This document shows positions 21,841-30,500 of a stretch of DNA of 64,000 nt, one piece after another. This stretch comes from Phaeosaccion multiseriatum (taxonomy: Eukaryota; Ochrophyta, other classes). How positions within the stretch are numbered: the first letter of the stretch is position 1; each line of letters starts with the position of its first letter. The notes under the pieces were generated by a model. It ran no database searches, was not told where the DNA came from, and worked only from the letters and a program-made list of their open reading frames with translations. Where the stretch lies: NCBI GenBank assembly GCA_965112735.1, contig OZ218953.1, positions 4,154,001 to 4,218,000 of the forward strand. The letters run 5' to 3'. The position numbers and the translations under genes were made by a program.

Positions 21841-24800
21841 TCATTCTGGCGTACCAACTGGCGTATTAGCTGGCTCTTGCTGCTGCTGTCGCTCCTCCTC
21901 CAGCGCCCTCCGCAGTTGGAACTTCTGGATCTTGCCCGTGCTGGTTTTGAAGGGATCCAGGAGTTGGAAGAGAATCTTCTTGGGCACTTTAAACGAGGCC
22001 AGCTCCCTCCGACAATGTTGCACGAGTGCCGCGGAGAGCGCCTCCACCTCCTCCTCCTCCCCCTTCTGCTGCTGCTGCTCTTGATCACCGCCACTGCTGC
22101 TACTGCTACTCAGACTGCCCCGTACCCTTTCGTAATACGGGGGGCTCAGCTCCACCACAGCCACAGGCACTTCTCCCCAGTAATCGTCCTTGACGGCCAC
22201 AACAGCCACACCGAGCACTGCCTCATGCCTGTGCAGTGCCGTTTCGACCTCAATGCTGCTAATGTTCTCTCCTCCGCTGATGATAATATCCTTGCTTCGG
22301 TCCTTAATCTCCACCTTGGAGCCGTCTTCAAACCACACGGCGAGGTCCCCTGTTCGGAACAACCCCCCCTTGAACGCCTCCTCCGTGGCCTGCTCGTTTT
22401 TCAAGTACCCCTTCATCACAATGTTTCCCTTGAACATTATCTCTCCGATGGTGGCCCCGTCCTTGGGTACCTCCTCGCCCGTCGTCGGATCCGCCACGAT
22501 CATCTTCTCCACCATGGGACTGGAGCGCTGTCTCACGAGATCCGTTCTCTGCTCGGCGGAGAGGCGGTCGCTATCCGCAGCAAGGGGCTCGTTCTCTCGG
22601 CGCTCGTCGCTCAGGTAGAAGGCGCAGGGACCAAACGTTTCGGTCAGTCCTGTTCAGCACGTTTCCAAGCAACATGTTCAGAGACAGACGGAGAGAGAGA
22701 GCAATGTCTGTTCGCGTCACATACCCCTCCCCGCCTCTCGCTCTCTCTCTCTGCATACCTACACATCTCTCTCTTCTCTCCCCACTCACCGTACGAGTTC
22801 CTGACGTGGATGCCGAACTCCTCGGAGACCCCACTCATGAGAGTCGGAGGAGGTGCCGCTCCCGCCGTCAGCATCTCAATACGCCGCCCCCCACCCCCCC
22901 CACCACCTCCTCCTCCTCCTCCTCCTCCTCCTCCTCCCCCTCCGCCTCCGCCTCTTCTCCACGCTTGGAAGCGCGCCTTGTCCTCTGGGGGCGACTGCAG
23001 CAGCAGTGTCATGACGATGGGAGCTCCTGCCATGTGCGTGATGGCCTCTGCCTCCAGCAGGCGTAGCATGTCCGGTCCTCGAACGTGCCTGTCAGCAGAC
23101 AGGCATGGCAGAGGAGGAGGCAGTCAGGGAGTGAGTGCGTGAGTGGGTGCGTGAATGAGTGAGGGAGTAAGAGAGGAAGTGGTGAGTGAGGGAGTGACAT
23201 GCATGACTGCGTCGTCCTTCCTTACCGGATGCAGACTGTCGTGCCTGCCGTGGCGGTGAGGCTCCAGGGCAGGCACCACCCGTTGCAGTGGAACATGGGC
23301 ACCAAGAGAAGGAACTTGCTCATATGGGGCAGGCTCAGCGACACGCAGTTCGACAAAGCATTCAAGTACGCGCCACGGTGACTCTGAACGGACAGAACAG
23401 CCGGATGGGGGAGGGGGGGGGAGGGCAGGCAGGTTGAGAGGAGCCCACTGCGGAAGGGGATTCTTTACCGCCCAATCAGCGCTCCTCTCACGGGGTGGTA
23501 GGTGGTAGGTAGCCCTTTCGCGAGGCGTGCCATGTGGTGATGTCTCGCCACGCCCGGCTCTTCTCACAATTCATCTCTCGGCTGGAACCTGCCCCTAACA
23601 GGCTGTCTATCGACTTTGAAGGCTACCGCAGTACCCTACCCGCCTCTGTTTGTTTCTCACCGTGACAACTCCCTAGCAAGGCGCGAGAACGGCCCCAACC
23701 CGAATCGAATCGTCGAAGGTGAGGTAGGCACGTAGCAGTAGGTGCACATGAAGCACAGCATGAGGGGCACACGATCATGCACATCGAGGGAGGAAGGAGT
23801 GCACACAAGGGTGAGGGTCGGGGGTGTCTCGAGACGAAGAGCATATCGACTTGCTAGAGTAGGGCTGTGGCAAAGGCCCTCTTCCATCTGCCAACGGATG
23901 TGCACCGCTCTTGTTACCATCGATTCCTACAGCCCCTCGATCGGGGCCAGCAGTACTGAATGCAAGGGCGCGCGTTCTTTCTCTCTCTCTCGCTCTACCT
24001 TGGGGTTGCCTGTGGTCCCAGACGTGTAACTCAGTGCGAGGGCGTCGTTCTCGTCCGCCGGCCGCTGCAACTCAAAATCCGTCGGTACTCCGTCCCCACC
24101 CCCCTGGAGAAAGACCTCGTACTCCTCCCCAGAGAGCCCGCCAGGTGCAGGCGTGTCAGCAGCATTATCCCGGATCTCGATGATTCGGGGATGGTGAGCA
24201 GGGTCTATCAGTGCGAGTGCCTTTTTAACGACACCTTGCCAGGCAATAGAGGGGAGAGAGGAGAGGGGAAAGGCAGGCACGTTGAGGGTACAGACCGAGG
24301 AGCGCGGTACGGGCTTGAGGCTCATCCGATGCCCGGGTTCTCTCGTTTACTTCTCTAGCAACACACACGCACCTGAAAACTCCGTGTCAACGAACAGGAC
24401 TTTACTCTCTGCGTGCTCAAGCTGGAAGGCGATAATAGCCGCATCAAGCCTGCTCGCAGCCCAACGACGACGAGGGGGAAAGGCAAAACGCAAACGCCCA
24501 AGAATCAACAAAGGAAAAAGATATAACGCAACCGTGCATTAGAAGCATCAAACCTGGTGTTGATGCAGTGAAGAACGCCTCCCGAGCCTGGAATAGCATA
24601 GTGCGCTTCGAATAGAGGGGGTGTGTTGGGGCACAAGATGGACACAGTGTGGCGTGGACCCACGCCTGCCTGCTGCAACGCATAGGCAAGCTTCCTGCAT
24701 CTCAAATACGTGTCTTTCCAGCTTTGCCTCACTTGGCCATACACAACGGCATCCAGGTTGGGGAACGCCTTGCTGGTTCGGTCCAGGAAAGAAAGCGGGG

Positions 24801-24912
24801 AGAGCATCTCATGATTTGCTCTCGAGCCTGAGGGCGGGTTCAGGAAGGCTGCACTATAGAGTGACCGCCGATGGAATGAGCTTTGGGTGCTGCTCCTGAC
24901 TAAACGCAACAT
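21841..24912 (-). CDS. AMP-forming acyl-CoA synthetase (acyl-activating enzyme)
   Basis: Activates a carboxylic acid with ATP to an acyl-adenylate and then to acyl-CoA. Seven exons give exactly 649 residues: 24554-24912, 24373-24449, 23999-24234, 23661-23672 (12 nt), 23226-23383, 22790-23088, 21841-22649. Family motifs in order: HCINTRLDAAIIAFQLEH; the AMP-binding loop YTSGTTGNPKGVVTSHRG (built across three exons); MFHCNGW; THMAGAPIVM; NSYGLTETFGP; the hinge FRTGDLAVW and KDRSKDIIISGGENISS; and the C-terminal catalytic lysine motif TSTGKIQKFQLR. The best fit is the plant-type medium/short-chain AAE family. The N-terminus (MLRLVRSSTQSSFHRRSLYS) is basic, Ser-rich and lacks acid residues, as in a mitochondrial presequence (inference). 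A polyglycine run (about 22885-22945) is inserted in the core. The last residues come from a 12-bp repeat. No peroxisomal SKL end. Confidence 0.95.
23661..23672 (-). other. 12-nt microexon of the acyl-activating enzyme
   Basis: GGAGTTGTCACG codes Gly-Val-Val-Thr. It is preceded by a 3' splice site (CCTTGCTAG) and followed by a strong donor (GTGAGAAA). Joining the neighbouring exons without it would give GNPK-SHRGAYL and drop four residues that every family member has (GV-V-x) in the AMP-binding motif; with it the reading is GNPKGVVTSHRGAYL. Phase 0 on both sides. Confidence 0.85.
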
Positions 24913-25441
24913 GATGTCGCCCAGACTTACCCTTCCTCCCTCCCTCTCCTATCAAAAGGAAAAGGGGAAGAAGAAAAACGGAGGTGGAAAAGGAATGGGA
25001 AGGCCCTCTTCATGTGTTGGTGCTCCAGGACAACTCACACTTGGCGAACAATGTTTCAGTTTCTCAATTTCTCCCTCCTTTTCTCCTCCTCGCCACATAC
25101 TAAAGACAGAAGAAAGGTTGCAAGGCTGTTGTAACCTTTCTTCTGTCTTCAGTATGTGAAGTATCTGTGATGGCCCCTGTTGGACTGCCGCATCATCCTC
25201 AAAGACAGCTGTCGCCGGGTTCTATCGTTGTTCGATCGCTCCGCCTCCCTGAGCCGACCGATCCTCCCTCTACTTGTGGTACAGCTGCTGTCCGTCTCGC
25301 CTCCCCTGTGCTGCTGTTGTGGCTGCTGCGGAGGGTCCAGCGCCTCGCACTCTGGCCCTCCTTCTACTGAGTGTCCATCCCAGTCGCCCGCCCTCAACTC
25401 TTTATACTCCTCCCGTCGTAAGTCGAGCCCCGAGTGATCAA
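24913..25441. other. Intergenic region between co-oriented minus-strand genes
   Basis: Holds the promoter of the acyl-activating enzyme and the 3' region of the Tubby gene. Apart from the 65-bp inverted repeat it shows CT-rich sequence near 24930-25100. No exon is convincing on either strand. This is the only place in the window where two neighbours are clearly on the same strand. Confidence 0.45.
25094..25158. repeat. 65-bp near-perfect inverted repeat (hairpin)
   Basis: Two 30-nt arms, starting CACATACTAAAGACAGAAG and ending CTTCTGTCTTCAGTATGTG, are complementary with only two mismatches around a 5-nt loop (GGCTG). No terminal direct repeats are obvious. It lies about 285 bp past the Tubby stop codon and 180 bp before the acyl-activating enzyme start. 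It could be a tiny transposon relic, a 3'-end RNA hairpin or a small RNA precursor. Confidence 0.8.
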
Positions 25442-27268
25442 TTATGTTACCACTTTCTTGTCCGAAAAGGTGGAGCAACACACGGCCAGCGCGGTTAGCG
25501 GGGGAACCGGATAGTGGAAATCAACGCTGAAGCGACTCTTGCTCATCTTGCCGTGTCGAATGTGCACCTTTCCCTCCCCAAACTCCGCCTCCATCGCGGT
25601 GTTTCCCTTCTCTGGTGCCAGCAGGAAATTCTTCTTGCTGGGTATCTTTACCCGTCCATTAAAGTTGAGCGTCCAGGCCTGCAGAGCCTCATTCCATGTC
25701 GGCTTCTTGGTGCCAAAGGCCACGAGATCGTCCTTCTGCTCCATCGCCAGCACTCCGTAGTTGCCCCCCTGCATCTCGTCTGCATTGTTCTCATCATCAC
25801 TGTCCTGATTCCTTCTGGCCACCATCCCTTGCGCCCGACTCGCCGCTTCCTCCTCACCCCTGCCGGTTTCCTTGTCGGAAAAGGCCCGCCGCAGCAAGCA
25901 CGAAATGGACCGCACGGGAGAAGACAGACGTAGGTCCTCCTCCTCCCCTCCCACCCTTCTCTTCATCTCCTCCACCCGCCGCTTGATTGACATGTGCTGT
26001 GGCCGGGGTCCAGCGTTAAAGCGCCCCTCCTCCTCGTCGTCCTGCCCGTCCCCGCTGCCCTGCTTGGGCCGCCGCAACACAACCCTCATAAAGTTGGGCT
26101 CCCTTCCCAACACATTCACCGAGTAAAAGACCATGCCCAATTCGTTTAGCCCCTGCTCCTCGCTGCGGTCCACATCCCCCGAGTTTCGCACGTCCACCCG
26201 GTGGTCCATTATCCGAAACTCCGTCCCCAGAAAGTTGGGCACCATGCACCCCAAGTACACGGCGCTGTCTGCTGAGGACGGTATCTCATGCATGTGTCTC
26301 AGGTGCGAGTCCTTCATGGTGTGGAAGATGAAGGGCCCCGTGAGGTCCGCGTCCACGCTCGCCGCCAGCAAGAACTCCCCTGTGTCGTCTCTGTGCAGCT
26401 CAAAGCTGGTCACATTCACCCCGCGGTGCCTCTCCAAAGAGCAATACACCATCTCGTCCTCCGGCAGTGGCGGGGTGTAGAATTTGAGCTTGGATTCGTG
26501 GATGAAGCGCCGGGCCTCGTCCACTCCGTTGTCAGACACTTGCATTGCCCCACTCACGGCGTCCAAAGGGATGAAAGAGCCCGTCCACGGCTGACCGAGC
26601 ATCCGCATCTCCCGCAGCCGCCGCTGCTTGCTCTCAAAGTTCAGTCCGAGCACGTCTTCCCCATTGATGGCACTGAGCACGTCGCCAATGGTCACCTTGC
26701 CAGACTTTTGGGCAGTGCCTTCCCCCACCCCCGGCACAGACTCAAAACCCTTCACAATCGCCTGGTTGCCGTAGTAGTCCGACTCTAGCTTGAGACCCGT
26801 AGGCCCTCCATCGAACACCACGTGGGTGCTATACTCATAGGCGCCCTGTCCTCCTCCATTGCCGCTACCCCCCTCCTCTCCGTCGTCGTGGTCGGAATAC
26901 CTGCCACCCTTCCCCCCATTCCTCTTTGGCGCGTCGTACAGATCCCAATACTTGCGGTGACCGCCCTGGGCCGGGGTAGTGGAGCCCTCTCCCTCCCCTC
27001 CTTGTGAGCCATCTTCGAACGCCACATTGGTGAACCCATTCCCGTCGTACTCTTGCTTACCCACAACGCCCGACTTCTTCGCACCTCCTCCCTCCTCTCG
27101 TCCAGAAGGAGGCGGTGGTGGTTGTGTTGCTGCACCTAGCCCGAATATATCATCTAACCCACCCTGTTGCTGCTGCTGCGTCTGCTGTGTTTGGGCCTGA
27201 TCCTCATCGTAGCTGCCCAGCAGGTCGACTTCGTTCATAGCTTCTGGCTGGCTTCCCTCCTCCCCCAC
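25442..27268 (-). CDS. Tubby-like protein with N-terminal PDZ-like domain
   Basis: Single exon, 608 residues from MGEEGSQPEA (598 if the second ATG, MNEVDLLGSY, is used). The C-terminal half is a Tubby barrel, seen in AVYLGCMVPNFLGTEFRIMD, LGMVFYSVNVLGREPNFMRV, PTWNEALQAWTLNFNGRV, PSKKNFLLA and the closing FHYPVPPLTALAVCCSTF. The usual Tubby end (YPLSPFQAFAICLSSF) is clearly recognisable. Residues about 145-225 (HVVFDGGPTGLKLESDYYGN, then VTIGDVLSAINGEDVLGL) look like a PDZ domain: a glycine-led carboxylate loop and the GD.L..ING.DV pattern. A long Arg/Glu-rich insertion splits the barrel. Tubby proteins bind phosphoinositides and bring membrane proteins to cilia; that fits an organism with axonemal dynein. 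The ciliary role is inferred. Confidence 0.92.
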   Translation of the reverse strand: MGEEGSQPEAMNEVDLLGSYDEDQAQTQQTQQQQQGGLDDIFGLGAATQPPPPPSGREEGGGAKKSGVVGKQEYDGNGFTNVAFEDGSQGGEGEGSTTPAQGGHRKYWDLYDAPKRNGGKGGRYSDHDDGEEGGSGNGGGQGAYEYSTHVVFDGGPTGLKLESDYYGNQAIVKGFESVPGVGEGTAQKSGKVTIGDVLSAINGEDVLGLNFESKQRRLREMRMLGQPWTGSFIPLDAVSGAMQVSDNGVDEARRFIHESKLKFYTPPLPEDEMVYCSLERHRGVNVTSFELHRDDTGEFLLAASVDADLTGPFIFHTMKDSHLRHMHEIPSSADSAVYLGCMVPNFLGTEFRIMDHRVDVRNSGDVDRSEEQGLNELGMVFYSVNVLGREPNFMRVVLRRPKQGSGDGQDDEEEGRFNAGPRPQHMSIKRRVEEMKRRVGGEEEDLRLSSPVRSISCLLRRAFSDKETGRGEEEAASRAQGMVARRNQDSDDENNADEMQGGNYGVLAMEQKDDLVAFGTKKPTWNEALQAWTLNFNGRVKIPSKKNFLLAPEKGNTAMEAEFGEGKVHIRHGKMSKSRFSVDFHYPVPPLTALAVCCSTFSDKKVVT

Positions 27269-27567
27269 ACCTGATCCCCAACCTCTTTAGGAGGAGAAGC
27301 ACCACAGCGCGAAGCCTCGACGCCTTTCCTATAGGGATTTCTGCGAGAGTTGAGGGGGAGTGTGGAGAGGGAAAGGAGAATCGAGCGAACAAACCCCGGG
27401 GGGAAGATGCCAAAGCCAATGTCTCAAGAGGGAGGGAGACGAGGGAAAAAAAATCAACCCCCAAGTACACCAAGAGAGGAGGCTAGCCATTGGGTGCCGA
27501 GCAGAGAGGTCCGTAGCGACGCCGTCTAGGCCGAGAGATATCCAAGATCTCAGGTGCTGGAGAGAGC
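27269..27567. promoter_or_regulatory. Bidirectional promoter candidate, Tubby / PWWP genes
   Basis: About 300 bp lie between divergent start codons. The stretch is non-repetitive with an A-rich segment (GGGAAAAAAAATCAACCCCC, about 27440-27462). No known operator is recognised. Confidence 0.4.
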
Positions 27568-30500
27568 ATGGGGGTCGAGGAGGGGCAGCCGACGGAGAAG
27601 GCGGTAGGGGAGATGGATCCACGGGTTGGCGAGAGCATGGGGCAGGAAGGGAGCGGGGCGGTGGTGGAGAAGGAAGAGAAGGCTGCTGAGGAGGGCAAGA
27701 CGGAGGGTGGAGAGACCGTAGGTGCCGGTGAAGCAGAGCAGAATGGGAAGGCCGAGGAGGGGAAGGAGAATCGGCAGGCGGATGAGGGGAAAGACGGTGT
27801 AGCCGGCGAGGCGGAGGAAAGTGAACCACCAAAGGGGGACCCGGGAGCAGCAGCAGTAGCAGGAGCTGCAGAGGGTGATGCGGAGGATGGGGAGGAAAAG
27901 AACAGCAGCGGCTCGAGTGAGGATGAGGAGGGCGATGATGACGACTCCGACGCGTGGTCCAGCGACGACGATGTGCACATGCTCGCCGACGTCATCAAGG
28001 ACATGTTTGGGGAGGTGGTGTGGGGGAAGATGGCGGGCTTCCCAAGGTGGCCTGGGATTATATACGATCCCCGCTTTGCCCCCAAGGGCGCACAAGACGC
28101 GGCGTATCAAAGCCTTGGCAAGAGCCATTTGCTCTACTTCTACAACTACAAACAGCCCTTCGGATGCGTGCCGTACAAGTAAGTAATACCCCCTCCGCCC
28201 CGGTAGGAGCCCGGTAGGAGAAACAGGGACCTTGGTGGTGGAAGGAGCTCTTTAACCCTCTTGTCTCAACACCCTGGCCGTGCAACACCCGCCCCGCCGC
28301 TCTCCCTAACCCTCGCTCCCCGCACAGAAACATTACTCCTTTCAGCATGGACGAGGCGCCCGCGCCCAGGAAGCCCGGCTCGGCCAAGTTCAAGAAGCTG
28401 GCGAAGGACCTGGCAGCGGCCACAGAGGAGGCGGAGAAGGCCTCCGCACAAACGCAGGAGGAGAGGATCAAGTGGATACGGAGGGAGGGTAGGCAGAAGC
28501 CCAAGAGAACGTCCCGCAAGAAGAGGATGCGGCAGATCAACAGGTAGGGAGTTGAGTGCTGTGTGTGTGGGGGGGGGGGGAAGGCAGTGAGAGTCACTTT
28601 CAAGAGAGAGGAGAAAAGGAGGGGCGTTGCTACTCTGATTCAAGGAGTGAGGATTGAGTGGTGGTGGTGGGAGGTGGGTACCACGTTACAACCATGCTTA
28701 CAATTCGTACCCTTTTGTCTCTCTTTTGCCATACATACGCTCTCCCTCTTTCCGAAATTTGCAACTCTTGCTGGCCGCGATTCTCGTGTGTGGTGGAGCA
28801 GAGCTCAAGAGGGCGAATCATCGGGAGAAGAGGAAGAGGGGAAGAAGACAGGAGGAGCCGGTGGAAAAGCCAAGAAGGGCGGGAAGAATGCAACGCCGAA
28901 GGCGAAGGGCAAGGCGGTGACGAAGAAGAAGAAGAGCAAGTCGAGTGTAAAGAGAAAAGCAGCGCCAGCAGGGGAGAAGGGAGACAACGGCAGCAGTGAC
29001 AGTGATTCGGCGTCCTCTGAGGAAGAGGAGGAGGAGGAGAAGGCGAAGCCCAAGAAGGTAGGAAGGCCCAAGAAGAAGAAGGCAGCTGCTCCTGCGAAGA
29101 AGGCCCCCAAGCCCAGGGTGCGGGATGCCGAGCTGGACGCCGACCCGCCGTCGGAGAGCACAGATGGGGAGTACGACCTCGCAGAGCCAGAGGAGCCTGC
29201 AGAGGTGGAGGAGGTGCGTCTGCGTATCGCCTGTCTGTCGTCTGCGTATCGCCTGTCTGTCGTCTGCGTATCGCCTGTCTGTCGTCTGCGTATCGCCTGT
29301 CTGTCGTCTGCGTATCGCCTGTCTGTCGTCTGCGTATCGCCTGTCTGTCGTCTGCGTATCGCCTGTCTGTCGTCTGCGTATCGCCTGTCTGTCGTCTGCG
29401 TATCGCCTGTCTGTCGTCTGCGTATCGCCTGTCTGTCGTCTGCGTATCGCCTGTCTGTCGTCTGCGTATCGCCTGTCTGTCGTCTGCGTATCGCCTGTCT
29501 GTCGTCTGCGTATCGCCTGTCTGTCGTCTGCGTATCGCCTGTCTGTCGTCTGCGTATCGCCTGTCTGTCGTCTGCGTATCGCCTGTCTGTCGTCTGCGTA
29601 TCGCCTGTCTGTCGTCTGCGTATCGCCTGTCTGTCGTCTGCGTATCGCCTGTCTGTCGTCTGCGTATCGCCTGTCTGTCGCCTGCGTATCGCCTGTCTGT
29701 CGTCTGCGTATCGCCTGTCTGTCGTCTGCGTCTCGCCTGTGGCTGTGGTGTAGCATTGTCGCATGCTCTTACGCAGGGGGGGTGGGCCAATCTGCCCAAG
29801 CATGCTTTGGGGTGTTGGAGGACATACATTGGTTGGACGGCCTTTCCTGTTCTGACTTGTGGTCGTTGTCGGCGACGGCATGCCCTGAAACCTCTCTCAC
29901 GCTTTAGAGTATCGCGGCTGCTTCCTCCGCTCCTGTCTCTCTCTGCCGTCTCCACCATGCTTTCTCTACTGTCCTGTCCAATGTTTTGCTGTCCCCCAAT
30001 AGGAGAGCGAAGCAGCAGAGTCATCCTCTGACGGCGACGATAACTTCAGCGGAGATGAGGAGGCTTCATCAAAGCCAGGGAAGGGGGCGAAGAAGGGGAG
30101 GAGGGGGGGTGCAGCTGTTGGCAGGAAAGCAGCAAAGGGGAGGAGCAAGGGGGGAAAGAAAGGAAAGGTACGTCCTCCCAACCTCACGCGTAGCCTTACG
30201 GTCGCCTCTCGCTCACCAGCCCTGCTCGACCTAAACACCTGCCGTTCTTGCGTACGCGTGTCAGACTTCCATTTTTGGCCGCTTACTTACCCGCTTGCAA
30301 ACGTCCCTGCCTCCCCCTCTCCTTTTTTGGGTCTGGGTCGTTTGCCCTGGTCTATTTGCCTTCCTCCTCCTCCTCCTCTCAGTCCGTCGTGACAGGGGAG
30401 GGGCCGTGGAAGAAAGAGCGAGCGCTTCTGTGCGTGCGAAACTTCTGCAAAGAGGAGCTCCAGCTGCAGAACTTTCAAAGCAGCGAGGGGTACCGAAAAG

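Noticed and set aside
29214-29750. CRISPR-like or regularly spaced repeats
   Set aside because: The 22-bp and other arrays are head-to-tail tandem repeats without unique spacers, in a eukaryotic intron.
28805-29881. Long minus-strand frames with TGDTQTTDRRYADDRQA repeats
   Set aside because: Antisense reading of the 22-bp minisatellite plus the PWWP linker exon; the plus-strand gene has consistent splice sites and domains.
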